DNA of 64,000 bases from Candidatus Saccharimonadota bacterium (GTDB lineage Bacteria; Patescibacteriota; Saccharimonadia; Saccharimonadales; Saccharimonadaceae), in contig CAJPQK010000001.1 of NCBI GenBank assembly GCA_905372835.1, positions 372,001 to 436,000 on the forward strand, given 5' to 3'. A model generated the notes under the pieces. The model was not told where the DNA came from. It was given only the letters and a program-made list of their open reading frames with translations, and did no database searches. Every line of letters starts with the position of its first letter. Position 1 is the stretch's first letter. Both the position numbers and the translations under genes were made by a program. Of the stretch, positions 15,985 through 24,677 are shown piece after piece.

Positions 15985-16944
15985 ATGGCAGTACGTGGTA
16001 AAGCGCTGGGGATAACAATAGCCGGTGTCGTGGTGGTGCTGGTCGCAGTGTCTATTGCTTGGGTGTTCCTGTGTCCAAGCCGTAGTGCTGACCTGCAAAA
16101 GGCTCACATCCAGCGGCGTGATTATGACCAGTCGGTGAAAGATATTCAAAAGGTCATTGCTGATGATGCGGCTCATGGTGAAGTACGTCCAGAATCTCGC
16201 CCGATCATTAAAACTCACGGCAAGAAAACCGCGCGGGCGGTGATGATTCTTCATGGCGTCAGCGGTGAGCCGTCGGCGATGGCGGAATTGGCGGATTGGT
16301 TTTACCAAGCGGGCTACAATGTGTACGTGCCACGAGCACCACATCACGGCCTGAAGGACGGCAAGCAACACGGCAAAGTTCGCGCCAGTGAATTGGTGAA
16401 TTTTATGAGTGATAGTGCTGGGCTGGTCAGCGGGCTGGGCGATGAGCTAGGCGTGATTGGCCATTCGGGCGGCGGTACGCTGGCGACGTGGTTGGCACAA
16501 TATGGCGATGGATTGTTTTCGCGGGTGCTGCTACTTTCGCCGTACTATGAGCCGGATGCTTCTCAGGCACCAAAGTGGCAAGTGGCACTGCTGCGTAATG
16601 TCTATGGTAATCATCTGCTGCCAGACCAGTTCTTTGACGGTGCTTTGTCATACCGGGCATTAGCAAATTATGTCATCATCAAGCAGAATTATCGCAGCGA
16701 TTTGAAAGCTCAAGGGTTAAAGCACGTTGGTTTGATCATCGGTAGCGAGGACCGTTTGATTGACGGTGCCATGGCAAGTAACATTGCAGAAAAGATGGCC
16801 AAAAACAGCGACGCTAGCTTGACGCACGAAACGACACCGGCACATATGGGCGTTGGACATGAATTGATATGGCCAGGGGACAAGGCTGTGAAGCAATACA
16901 AAAAAGAATTGTACGACATGTACGTACGGGTGTACGAGCGGTGA
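15985..16944 (+). CDS. Membrane-anchored alpha/beta hydrolase
   Basis: 319 residues. One N-terminal signal-anchor helix (LGITIAGVVVVLVAVSIAWVFL) precedes an alpha/beta-hydrolase fold. The nucleophile elbow is GHSGGG (Ser at ~158); GSEDRLID likely carries the acid and HMGVGHE the His. The oxyanion strand is ILHGVSGEP. The catalytic domain would face outside the membrane, suggesting an esterase or lipase acting on envelope or host lipids; the substrate is unknown. GAGGAGG at 15973-15979 fits ATG 15985 rather than GTG 15979. Its stop overlaps the next gene's GTG by 4 bases. Confidence 0.85.
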   Translation: MAVRGKALGITIAGVVVVLVAVSIAWVFLCPSRSADLQKAHIQRRDYDQSVKDIQKVIADDAAHGEVRPESRPIIKTHGKKTARAVMILHGVSGEPSAMAELADWFYQAGYNVYVPRAPHHGLKDGKQHGKVRASELVNFMSDSAGLVSGLGDELGVIGHSGGGTLATWLAQYGDGLFSRVLLLSPYYEPDASQAPKWQVALLRNVYGNHLLPDQFFDGALSYRALANYVIIKQNYRSDLKAQGLKHVGLIIGSEDRLIDGAMASNIAEKMAKNSDASLTHETTPAHMGVGHELIWPGDKAVKQYKKELYDMYVRVYER

Positions 16945-17591
16945 ACATCCTCCTTGTTGAAGACGAACCGGCAGTTCGCACTGGCACCGAGCAGTTCCTC
17001 CGCCAGCGCGGTTTTACGGTGGTGACGGCGACTAGCGGCGAGGAGGCGCTTGATAAGTTCGCTGGGGCGGATGTGATTGTCCTTGACATCATGCTACCAG
17101 GGATGAGTGGCATTGAGGTATTGCATCAAATTCGCCAGACCAGCGATGTGCCGGTACTGATGTTGACGGCGCTGCATGATGAGCCGACGCAAATTGCCAG
17201 TTTTGACGAGCTAGCGGACGATTATATGAGTAAGCCGTTCTCGCTGGTGATTTTGGAAAAGCGAATTAAGGCGTTACTCCGTCGCCAGCAGTCTGTCAAA
17301 AAAACCTTGTGGCAGCGCGGCCTGGCCTCGGTGGATTTTGCGGCGTATCAGGGATTTTATAATGACACTGACGCACACCTCAAGCCCAAGGAGGTGCAAC
17401 TCCTCAAGTTGCTCGTCGATAATCCAAACATGGTCTGGAGCCGGCAGGCTATCATTGACAAGTTGTGGCGTGATGACGAGGTGCCGTTCGACCGAGTGAT
17501 TGATGTTTACATCAAAAACTTACGCAAGAAATTACACCTGGATTGCATCATCACGGTGAAGGGAGTGGGCTATCGCTATGAAGCGGCTTAA
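16941..17591 (+). CDS. OmpR-family response regulator
   Basis: 216 residues. The receiver domain has ILLVEDE, the phospho-acceptor Asp49 in VIVLDIMLPGMSG, Thr in MLTA and Lys in MSKPFS. The C-terminal winged helix (~125-216) ends with DVYIKNLRKKL and VKGVGYRYE. The start is GTG 16941, overlapping the hydrolase stop; a longer reading lies inside that gene. The kinase gene starts before this one ends (14-base overlap). Targets are unknown; the ABC exporter at 21.4-24.7 kb is a candidate by analogy with BceRS/BceAB systems only. Confidence 0.93.
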   Translation: MNILLVEDEPAVRTGTEQFLRQRGFTVVTATSGEEALDKFAGADVIVLDIMLPGMSGIEVLHQIRQTSDVPVLMLTALHDEPTQIASFDELADDYMSKPFSLVILEKRIKALLRRQQSVKKTLWQRGLASVDFAAYQGFYNDTDAHLKPKEVQLLKLLVDNPNMVWSRQAIIDKLWRDDEVPFDRVIDVYIKNLRKKLHLDCIITVKGVGYRYEAA

Positions 17592-18963
17592 ATTATTCCC
17601 CAAAACGTTCTTGGTGTCAATTGGCTTGTTCGCGGCGTTGATCATCCTGGTGCATGCGCTGGTCTACACCTTGATGCCGCAATTTTATCTGCAACAAAAA
17701 GAGCGTGAGGCGGCGGACAATCTCACGGCGCTCGTGGCTGAACTACGCGGTAAATCAACCGAGGAAATGCGTCGTCTCAGCCAGGAGTTTGCTCAGGTGA
17801 AAAATGTTAATATCACGCTGACAATTGACGGACGCGACCAGTATTTTCAAGGTTTTCAGTCGATCAACATCGTGACGGATAGCGGTAAATTGGTTGACAC
17901 CAGCGTGGTAAAAATCGCTGATGGACAAACGGTCGATCCGCGCTCGGTGATTTTGCGGCAGGGCAGCGCGGTGAACAACCAAGGTCAAGCGATTGCGGTC
18001 AAGCTACTGGCCGACGTGGCACCTGTCACCCAAGCCAAGCTCGCCACTCTGCAGGTATTGCCATATACCATGATCGGTTCGCTGTTGGTGGCACTGCTGT
18101 TTTCCTACGTCTACAGTCGTTTTGTGACGCGGCCGATTCGTCAGATGGCGGCGGTAACCACGACCATGCAGCGGCTGGAAAAGGACGCGCACTACCCGGT
18201 GAATAGTAGTGATGAAATCGGCGTGCTGGGGCGGAACATCAATGAGCTCTATCAAAATCTGTGGCAAACGATTCGTTCGCTGGAGCATGAGAATAAGCGG
18301 ATCACCCAGCTTGAGAAAGAGAAAATCGCCTTCCTCCGTGCGGCCTCGCACGAGTTGAAAACGCCATTGGCGGCGCTACGGATCATGCTTGAAAATATGC
18401 AGCTCAACATCGGTGAATATAAAAATCGTGATCAGTACCTAGCAGAATCGGTGGCACAGGTTGACCACTTGGCGGCGATGGTGAATGATGTCTTGCATTC
18501 TGGAAGTGTGGCCGAGCAGGCTTTGCGTCAAGAAAAGCGGCTGAGGGTTGATAAGCTAATCACTGAAGTGGTTGACGACTATACACTGCTGGCGAAAACA
18601 CGCGGCATGACTTTCACGGTTAATACAGAGCCAACGACCATTCGTGCCAACCGCGACATGATGCGCCACGTCATCTCGAATCTGGTGTCAAATGCGGTGC
18701 GCCACGGCGACGCCGGGAGTGTGATAAAACTTACCTGCGACCAGCATGAGCTGGCCACCGAAAACGCTTGCAAACCACTCACCAAGCAGCAACTCCAGCA
18801 CGTCTTCGATCCGTTTTATCGGAGCAGTGACGGCACGAAGCAACATGCAGACAGCAGCGGCATCGGCCTCTACACTGTGAAAATGCTACTCGACGCTAAG
18901 GGTCTGGATTATGAGTTTGCGCCGCACGGGCGGGGTATGCGGTTTGTGGTAAGATTTGAGTAG
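17578..18963 (+). CDS. Sensor histidine kinase
   Basis: 461 residues. Membrane helix 1 (~10-31) and helix 2 (~160-182) flank a ~130-residue extracellular sensor. A HAMP linker follows (RPIRQMAAVTTTMQ), then the HisKA dimerisation domain with His258 in SHELKTPLAAL, then an ATPase domain with NLVSNAVRHGD (N box) and SSGIGLYTVKMLL (G box). It autophosphorylates and passes phosphate to the overlapping regulator. The sensor domain gives no hint of ligand. The preceding HIT and hydrolase genes may belong to the same transcript. Confidence 0.94.
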   Translation: MKRLKLFPKTFLVSIGLFAALIILVHALVYTLMPQFYLQQKEREAADNLTALVAELRGKSTEEMRRLSQEFAQVKNVNITLTIDGRDQYFQGFQSINIVTDSGKLVDTSVVKIADGQTVDPRSVILRQGSAVNNQGQAIAVKLLADVAPVTQAKLATLQVLPYTMIGSLLVALLFSYVYSRFVTRPIRQMAAVTTTMQRLEKDAHYPVNSSDEIGVLGRNINELYQNLWQTIRSLEHENKRITQLEKEKIAFLRAASHELKTPLAALRIMLENMQLNIGEYKNRDQYLAESVAQVDHLAAMVNDVLHSGSVAEQALRQEKRLRVDKLITEVVDDYTLLAKTRGMTFTVNTEPTTIRANRDMMRHVISNLVSNAVRHGDAGSVIKLTCDQHELATENACKPLTKQQLQHVFDPFYRSSDGTKQHADSSGIGLYTVKMLLDAKGLDYEFAPHGRGMRFVVRFE

Positions 18964-18972
18964 GAGGATGTA

Positions 18973-19548
18973 ATGGACAGAGAGCTAGAGAAAATGAGTT
19001 TGGAAGAATTGTGGCAATTATTCCCCATATTTCTTGTAGAACACAATAGAGAATGGGCACGCTGGTATGATGAGGAAGTGAAAGCCATCTCCTCATTGGT
19101 GCCAGAAAAATACATAACACGAATATCTCACATTGGTAGCACGGCCATCCCAAATATACAGGCAAAGAATATAGTAGATATATTGCTTGAAGTCCCGTCG
19201 GAAGAAGAATTAGAGCCTGTAAAAAATATTCTTGTTGAAAATAATTGGTTGTGCATGAGTGAGAAAGCAAAACGAATCTCATTGAATAAGGGATATACCA
19301 AACAGGGCTTTGCGGATAAGGTATTTCATCTCCACATTAGGGTTATGGGGGATAATGATGAGATCTACTTTAGGGATTATCTAATTGAGAATGGAGACAT
19401 TGCCAAACAATATGAGAAATTGAAACTACAACTTTGGAAGGAATTTGAGCATGATAGAGATGGATATACTGATGCAAAAAGCGATTTTATCAGAAAGTAT
19501 ACTAAGATAGCTAGAGAAAAATACAGATCCAATAACAGGTCGTCTTAA
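18973..19548 (+). CDS. GrpB-family (UPF0157) nucleotidyltransferase-like protein
   Basis: 191 residues. The GrpB signature is visible: RISHIGSTAIPNI followed by KNIVDILLEV, where GS and the two acidic residues fit the nucleotidyltransferase fold. HLHIRVMG and FRDYLIEN are later conserved blocks. No reaction is established for the family; some members are fused to CoaE. Its A/T-rich codons (ATA, AAA, AGA) differ from the GC-leaning neighbours, suggesting recent acquisition. It starts 9 bases after the kinase stop with GGAGG upstream. Confidence 0.85.
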   Translation: MDRELEKMSLEELWQLFPIFLVEHNREWARWYDEEVKAISSLVPEKYITRISHIGSTAIPNIQAKNIVDILLEVPSEEELEPVKNILVENNWLCMSEKAKRISLNKGYTKQGFADKVFHLHIRVMGDNDEIYFRDYLIENGDIAKQYEKLKLQLWKEFEHDRDGYTDAKSDFIRKYTKIAREKYRSNNRSS

Positions 19549-19642
19549 ATTGTGAGTAGTAAAGTCGTCAAACAGACTCTCAGCCCCTGCTTTACATAAA
19601 GATTCCGCCGTCAGCATATCATGCTGAAGCGCTGGCTGTCTG

Positions 19643-19651
19643 TGCTAAAAT
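19643..19651 (+). promoter_or_regulatory. Probable promoter of the HU-like gene
   Basis: TGcTAAAAT at 19643-19651 predicts a start near 19658, inside the longest reading of the HU-like ORF. This argues for a downstream start codon. Confidence 0.5.
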
Positions 19652-19689
19652 TAAATCATAGATGGATTCATTTTAGTGGCAGTAAAATT

Positions 19690-20109
19690 TTGAAGTATAA
19701 ATCTGTCAAACTAAAAAATCCAGCCAAGCCAGCTGATCCGCCAAAGTATTATGCCCGCGAATCGGAAGCTGTCCGCATTAACCTCCCCGAACTCGCCGAT
19801 AACATCACCCGTCATTCTACCACCGTTAGCAAGACGGATATCCAGGCGGTTCTGACGATTTTGGGCGAGGAATTAGCGTCGCTGCTAGTCAAAGGTCATA
19901 GTGTACACTTGGGCGAGCTTGGTTATTTCCACGTTACGCTCAAATCCAAAGGCGTCGCCGAAGAAAAAGACGTCAATCTCAGCCTCATCGAGGAGGCCAA
20001 AGTTCGTTTCGTGGCAGGCTCAGTCATAGAAAAAGAAATCAAGAACGCCAAATTCGAAAAGGCCGCCGAGCCGAAGAAAGAGACGCCAAAGCCAGCGCTA
20101 GGGGTGTAG
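19690..20109 (+). CDS. Bacteroidota-type HU-related DNA-binding protein
   Basis: 139 residues from TTG 19690. It has KNPAKPADPPKYYAR near the start, then INLPELADNITRHSTTVSKT and LGELGYFHVTLKSKG, the layout of the HU-related proteins abundant in Bacteroidetes (typically RKNP...PKKYYA and LGdLGsFrv). HU-type proteins bend and compact DNA. A Lys/Glu/Pro tail of ~20 residues follows. The longest frame begins at ATG 19621, but a probable promoter lies inside it and family members start ~10 residues before the KNP motif, so TTG 19690 is preferred; this is uncertain. Transfer from an oral or gut Bacteroidota is the simplest explanation. Confidence 0.8.
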   Translation: MKYKSVKLKNPAKPADPPKYYARESEAVRINLPELADNITRHSTTVSKTDIQAVLTILGEELASLLVKGHSVHLGELGYFHVTLKSKGVAEEKDVNLSLIEEAKVRFVAGSVIEKEIKNAKFEKAAEPKKETPKPALGV

Positions 20110-20200
20110 GTCGTCCGGGGATAATGGATAGGTTGGGACGCGGGGCGGTGAATGCTTCGCACCCCTTCGTGTGTTTTATGGCAAGAATAGATATTTATTG

Positions 20201-20209
20201 TGCTAGAAT
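20201..20209 (+). promoter_or_regulatory. -10 box of leaderless 20216 gene
   Basis: TGcTAGAAT, 6 bases before ATG 20216. Confidence 0.65.
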
Positions 20210-20215
20210 GGACAC

Positions 20216-20518
20216 ATGAAGACCGACGACAAATATATTCATCAAGCTATCATTGCTCGCGAAATCATTGATCTCTACCGAAATTCGCAAGACAAACGCG
20301 AGACGGCTGAGTCTCTTGATGTATTGTGTTTTGCAATGGCACGGCTGACCGACTGCGATAAAGTTGACTATCCAACAATTGGCTGGGATGATTTGGCAAG
20401 TAACTTTGATGGCATAGCAACATCCCAAGCTAGTGATGTGTCGGCTATACGAAAGATAGAAAATGATATAGAGTCTACATATAAAAGATATTCAAGGATT
20501 ATAGAGAAGAATAACTAG
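20216..20518 (+). CDS. Small cytosolic protein of unknown function
   Basis: 100 residues, soluble and charged, predicted mostly helical (IHQAIIAREIIDLYRN; IRKIENDIESTYKRYSRIIEKN). No family recognised. The start is set by a TGcTAGAAT box 6 bases upstream and no SD is present. It lies between the HU-like gene and a minus-strand gene whose 3' hairpin begins 8 bases after this stop, so that hairpin may end both transcripts. Confidence 0.65.
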   Translation: MKTDDKYIHQAIIAREIIDLYRNSQDKRETAESLDVLCFAMARLTDCDKVDYPTIGWDDLASNFDGIATSQASDVSAIRKIENDIESTYKRYSRIIEKNN

Positions 20519-20525
20519 GTTGAGC

Positions 20526-20562
20526 GGGAGGTGTGCAAGCAGAAACTGAATGCACACCTCCC
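20526..20562. terminator. 12-bp perfect hairpin between convergent genes
   Basis: GGGAGGTGTGCA 20526-20537 pairs with TGCACACCTCCC 20551-20562 around a 13-base loop. Very stable, but neither side has a T run, so it may protect or process mRNA ends rather than terminate on its own. Confidence 0.55.
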
Positions 20563-20568
20563 TGATGA

Positions 20569-20946
20569 CTACCGAGCGTCACTGGGAGGGTAGTGTCGGG
20601 ACTTTGCGCCTCGCGATACATTCTGATTTGTCCAGTGGACCTTGCGGTCGCCGTTAGGACCAGTATCCCTGGAGAGACGGTAACCGTCCTCGTAGTACTG
20701 GGTGTTGTGCTCTCGGCCACCATCTCGGCGTGCAAACACGCCGCTAGCGCCAATGGGCTCAGACCCGGTTCGCGCCCCACGATCGTAGAGTGTAGAAAGG
20801 GAAGAGGCGGTACACCTGATAGTTCCATCAGACTGTACGACAAATTCCTTACCACAGTTCGTCCTGACGACCTGCCCAGGGTAGAGCCCGAGGTTGGAGA
20901 ATGGCTCGAAGACATCTCCGACCTGAGCGTCGCGGATTTCTCTCAT
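20569..20946 (-). CDS. Small soluble protein of unknown function
   Basis: 125 residues from ATG 20946. The first ~50 residues (VGDVFEPF...PGQVVRTNCGKEFVVQSDGTIRC) look like a small beta barrel; the last ~60 are polar and Arg/Tyr-rich, possibly disordered. No family recognised. AAGGAG lies 13 bases before this ATG and closer to in-frame TTG 20955 or GTG 20958, so the start could be a few codons earlier. Long readings in other frames over this DNA lack starts with ribosome-binding sites. A consensus promoter and hairpin leader precede it. Confidence 0.6.
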   Translation of the reverse strand: MREIRDAQVGDVFEPFSNLGLYPGQVVRTNCGKEFVVQSDGTIRCTASSLSTLYDRGARTGSEPIGASGVFARRDGGREHNTQYYEDGYRLSRDTGPNGDRKVHWTNQNVSRGAKSRHYPPSDAR

Positions 20947-20999
20947 GTTCGACAACACACTCCTTCAGATAGTGTCGATGCTAGCTTTTAAGCTGCACG

Positions 21000-21054
21000 C
21001 TACCGGATCTCGGTAGTCTATTCTGATCCTATAACCTATCTTCTATACTGTCAA
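21000..21054 (-). promoter_or_regulatory. Consensus promoter and hairpin leader of the 20946 gene
   Basis: On the minus strand TTGACA (21054-21049), a 17-base spacer and TAGGAT (21031-21026). The ~70-base leader starts with the hairpin CTACCG-agatc-CGGTAG (21016-21000) and has a second short stem AGCTT/AAGCT before AAGGAG. Confidence 0.65.
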
Positions 21055-21372
21055 TACTTCTTATCTTGTTAAGCAAGGTCACGTCGAAGACACGTATTTG
21101 TTATAGTCGCACTCTATAGGTGCGACTATTTATGGTTGAAATCAAAAATTACTAGTATTACTGACATTCTTGAGGCAAACTAGAATACACAAAGGCCAGA
21201 AACAGCGTTCGGTCGAAATCTTAGGCTTGTCTGGCCATGGTGATGCTGTAATTATAGCAAAATGCATGCATTATATATTGGTTTTGTACTCGAACTCACT
21301 ATAAGCCTCTCTCATTTCACATTCCCTTCACACGAGCCTGCTACACTGACATAGAACCAAGAAAGGAGATCT
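21055..21372. other. 318-base intergenic region with two inverted repeats and promoter candidates
   Basis: No gene seen. ATAGTCGCAC 21103-21112 pairs perfectly with GTGCGACTAT 21120-21129. TAGAAT at 21181-21186 is a weak -10 box facing a stem GGCCAGA 21194-21200 / TCTGGCC 21230-21236. TATAAG near 21300 with TTGGTT upstream, and TGcTACACT at 21339-21347, are promoter candidates for the ABC operon. GAAAGGAGAT before ATG 21373 is its SD. Confidence 0.5.
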
Positions 21373-22755
21373 ATGTCATTTTTGCAACGTGCCTGGTTGT
21401 ATATCACCAGGAAAAAACTCAAAACGCTGATTTTGCTGGCGATTTTGCTGTGTATGTCGACGATTATGCTGAGTGGATTTGCCATCAAGCATTCGACCGA
21501 CGCGGCGGCGCAGTCGCTAGACAAAACGCTCAAGGCCGGCTTCACGCTGGGCAATAATCCGCGCACTAATCAAGGAACAGCTCGCGGTTCGGGAACGGTG
21601 TCGAATAAAGACATCGACGCGGTGAAGAATCTGGAAGGCGTGACAGACTATGTCAAGCGCCAGAACGCCACGGTCGATTTTATCAATACCAAGCTGGTGC
21701 CACTGCTGAGCGGCGGTAGCGGCTATGACGCCCAGAAAGACAAGCAGTTTGGCAACGCCGCGACCATCATCGGCGTCAATAAATCTGAGTCCGAAAAAAA
21801 GTTCCGGGCCGAGTCGCTCAAGCTCATCGCTGGCCGACACATCACCGAAAACGATTCGCACAAGATTTTGGTGCACGAAGATTTTGCCAAGGCTAACAAC
21901 CTGAAGCTTGGCAGCAAAATCAAGCTGAAGGCCAATCAATACGACACCGACAACGAGCATCCATCCAAGGACGAGGTGGAAGTGGAAATCGTCGGTATAT
22001 TTAACGGCAAGAACCCAAAGCAGGTGACGTACCAGGTGGAGCTGTTCGAGAATTTGTTCCTGACTGACATCGCGACGACCCGCCATTTGAATGCGTATAC
22101 CGAGCAAAATGAGATTTACCAAGACGCCACGTTCTTCACCAAAGGCACCAAGCAGCTGGATGAAGTAATGGCGCGGGCAAATAAATTGCCGGTCAATTGG
22201 CAAAAGTATCAATTGAATAAGAATAGCCAGGAGCTCGCTGGTGTGACTGGCGCAGTGAACGGCGTGTACGGTCTGATTGACGGTATGCTGTGGGCAACGG
22301 CATTGGTCAGTGTCGCGGTAATCGGCATGGTATTGTACCTATGGATGAATGAGCGTAAGCGCGAGGCGGGCGTGCTGTTGGCGACGGGAGTGCCGCAGTC
22401 AAAGATTGTGTTGCAATACATCGCCGAGCTGGTGATGATCGCGGTGCTGAGCTTCGGTGCGTCGTACTTTACCGCAGGGCTGATTGCCCAGCAAATGGGT
22501 GACCACGTGGTGTCGCAGGCGGCACAGAGCGCCACACGTCAAGCGGGTAGTTCCCTCAACGGTGCGTCGCTTGGTGCTGACGCTGACTCGGTGACGTCAT
22601 CACGCACGCTAGATAAGGTGACGGTTGGCGTACAACCGACGGATCTGTTGGCGGTATGGGGCGCTGGGCTGGCGGTGATTATCATCGCGGTGCTGCTGGC
22701 TTCGCGGCCGATTACTCAGTCAACGCCAAAAGAATTACTAACCGAAGTGGACTAG
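21373..22755 (+). CDS. ABC exporter permease (FtsX/MacB-like), first subunit
   Basis: 460 residues. An N-terminal membrane helix (~16-38) follows a basic start; a ~230-residue extracellular MacB-type domain comes next, then three helices at about 305-327, 350-375 and 420-445 carrying the FtsX core (RKREAGVLLATGVPQSKI). With the second permease and ATPase this forms a MacB/BceAB-like exporter, which elsewhere expels antimicrobial peptides or moves lipoproteins; the cargo here is unknown. The C-terminal FtsX region includes a Ser/Ala-rich extracytosolic insertion (~375-410). Confidence 0.9.
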   Translation: MSFLQRAWLYITRKKLKTLILLAILLCMSTIMLSGFAIKHSTDAAAQSLDKTLKAGFTLGNNPRTNQGTARGSGTVSNKDIDAVKNLEGVTDYVKRQNATVDFINTKLVPLLSGGSGYDAQKDKQFGNAATIIGVNKSESEKKFRAESLKLIAGRHITENDSHKILVHEDFAKANNLKLGSKIKLKANQYDTDNEHPSKDEVEVEIVGIFNGKNPKQVTYQVELFENLFLTDIATTRHLNAYTEQNEIYQDATFFTKGTKQLDEVMARANKLPVNWQKYQLNKNSQELAGVTGAVNGVYGLIDGMLWATALVSVAVIGMVLYLWMNERKREAGVLLATGVPQSKIVLQYIAELVMIAVLSFGASYFTAGLIAQQMGDHVVSQAAQSATRQAGSSLNGASLGADADSVTSSRTLDKVTVGVQPTDLLAVWGAGLAVIIIAVLLASRPITQSTPKELLTEVD

Positions 22756-22761
22756 AGGCGA

Positions 22762-24003
22762 ATGATGACGATTATCAAACGAGCCTGGACGGCTGTGGCG
22801 CGCAAACGGCGTCGCAGCCTGACCATCGCCCTGATTATGACGCTGATTTTCACGCTACTGATCGGCACACTGACGGTGCAGCAGACGATGGCGCAGCTGA
22901 AGCAATCGGTCGAGCGAAACATCCGTGCCGGCTTTAGTATCGCCAGTAAGCAGCCGTCGGGCGAGGTGCCGATGGATATCGCGCAGCGGGTGCAGCACCT
23001 GGACAAGGCCAAAGCACATAATTTCCAATCAGAGACCACCGCGGGACTGCCAGGCAAACAATTGATCGACACGGCAGGCAGCGGCGTGCAGCTGGACGCT
23101 AACGTGGCTGGCGAGGCGAAGGTGACGGGCGCGACACAGAGCGATCTGCTCGGCGAGTTCACCGGTCGATTCTACCAACTGGAGCAGGGTAAGCACTTGA
23201 CCGAGCGCGACCAAAATGCGGCCCTGATTCACAAAACGTTTGCCGAGAAAAACGATATCAAGCCAGGCGACAAGCTGGACATCACCAAAGACGGCCGGCG
23301 CGTGACGGTGACTGTCGCAGGAATTTTCAGTGGCAAAGGCGAAAAGCCAGCGGTCTTGCAGTCCGACATGGCGGAGAATCATCTCATCACTAATTTGGCC
23401 GCAGCGCAGCAGCTGACGGGTAGCCAGCAGCTAACGCGAGCGACGTATTTCGCCGAAAATCCGCATCAGCTGAAGTCGCTAACAGACCACACCAAAAGCC
23501 TACCAAACGTCGATTGGCAGAAATTCAGCCTGACTGACAACGGGGCCGTGTTCGCTGGGGTTCTCCAAAACATCGCTGGCATTCAAAACATTTTGACGAT
23601 TGCCGCCATCGGTGCAGCCGTGGCAGGGTTGGCGGTGCTGTCACTGGTGCTGGTGTTCTGGGTGCGCGGCCGCTTGCATGAAATTGGCATCTTGCTGTCC
23701 ATCGGCACGTCAAAGCGGCAGATTATCGGGCAGCTCTTGGCGGAGCTTGCCATCATTGCCGCAGTTAGCTCGGTGTTCGCGCTCGCCATCGGCTCGGTCG
23801 CCTCGTCGCAGATTTCTACCGCCCTCACAGCGCAAACCGACCAAAGCCAGCGCGTAGAAAAGACTGTGGTGCAAGCCACGCCAATAGCGACCTACCTGCA
23901 GGCTTTCGCCTTCGGCTACGTAGTCGTTCTGCTATCAGCCATCGCTGCCACCGCGCCAATCATGCACCAATCACCAAAGAAAATTTTAGCAACATTAAGT
24001 TAG
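22762..24003 (+). CDS. ABC exporter permease, second subunit
   Basis: 413 residues with the same layout as the upstream permease: basic start, helix at ~18-40, extracellular domain of ~220 residues, and three C-terminal helices with RGRLHEIGILLSIGTSKRQI. Shared segments (NIRAGFSI vs TLKAGFTL; NDIKPGDKLDI vs NNLKLGSKIKL; VAGIFSGK vs IVGIFNGK) show the two arose by duplication. They probably form a heterodimer. Starts at ATG 22762 or 22765; 6 bases separate it from the upstream stop. Confidence 0.9.
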   Translation: MMTIIKRAWTAVARKRRRSLTIALIMTLIFTLLIGTLTVQQTMAQLKQSVERNIRAGFSIASKQPSGEVPMDIAQRVQHLDKAKAHNFQSETTAGLPGKQLIDTAGSGVQLDANVAGEAKVTGATQSDLLGEFTGRFYQLEQGKHLTERDQNAALIHKTFAEKNDIKPGDKLDITKDGRRVTVTVAGIFSGKGEKPAVLQSDMAENHLITNLAAAQQLTGSQQLTRATYFAENPHQLKSLTDHTKSLPNVDWQKFSLTDNGAVFAGVLQNIAGIQNILTIAAIGAAVAGLAVLSLVLVFWVRGRLHEIGILLSIGTSKRQIIGQLLAELAIIAAVSSVFALAIGSVASSQISTALTAQTDQSQRVEKTVVQATPIATYLQAFAFGYVVVLLSAIAATAPIMHQSPKKILATLS

Positions 24004-24011
24004 GAGTTATC

Positions 24012-24677
24012 ATGTCATTACTTACGTTACGCGATATTATTTATTCATACGCCGACGGTACGAGCAATGTGCTCAACGGCATCAATTATCAATTTGAAAA
24101 AGGCAAGTTCTACGCCATCGTCGGTAGTTCTGGCGCTGGTAAATCGACCCTGCTCGGGCTGCTAGCCGGGTTGGATACGCCAACCGGCGGGCAGATTTTG
24201 TTCGACGATGAAGATATCGCCGAGCAGGGATATTCCCATCATCGCAAGCACAATATCTCGCTGGTGTTTCAGAATTATAACCTGATCGATTATCTGACGC
24301 CGCTGGAAAACTTGAAATTGGTGAATGCCAAGGCCACTAACGAAACGCTACATGCCATGGGTCTGGACGACGATCACATTCACCGCAACGTCATGAAACT
24401 TTCTGGCGGCCAGCAACAACGCGTGGCGATCGGCCGAGCCCTCGTCTCGCATGCACCGATCATCTTGGCGGACGAGCCGACCGGCAACCTCGACGAAACT
24501 ACCGCTGCTGACATCATCGACATCTTGCGCCGGGCCGCCCACGAAAACGACAAATGCGTCATCGTCGTCACCCACAGCAAACAGCTGGCTAAAGAGGCGG
24601 ATGTGGTGTTGACACTGAAAAATAAATTACTCCAAGGGGGCAAGCAAGATAAAAAATCAGCCCGTAAGAAAGCTTAA
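24012..24677 (+). CDS. ABC exporter ATP-binding subunit
   Basis: 221 residues. Walker A GSSGAGKSTLLG (~37-48), Q loop VFQNYNLIDYLT, signature LSGGQQQRVAIGRAL, Walker B IILADEPTGNLD and H-loop THSKQL are intact. This is the MacB/LolD/BceA class that energises FtsX-type permeases, and the operon is permease-permease-ATPase. The Lys-rich tail is short. Its last 4 bases overlap the 3' end of the convergent cyclase-like gene, so no room exists for a separate terminator. Confidence 0.95.
   Translation: MSLLTLRDIIYSYADGTSNVLNGINYQFEKGKFYAIVGSSGAGKSTLLGLLAGLDTPTGGQILFDDEDIAEQGYSHHRKHNISLVFQNYNLIDYLTPLENLKLVNAKATNETLHAMGLDDDHIHRNVMKLSGGQQQRVAIGRALVSHAPIILADEPTGNLDETTAADIIDILRRAAHENDKCVIVVTHSKQLAKEADVVLTLKNKLLQGGKQDKKSARKKA

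Noticed and set aside
20593..20991. 132-codon plus-strand frame over the 20946 gene
   Set aside because: No ribosome-binding site or -10 box suits it, and the promoter, leader and SD all serve the opposite strand.
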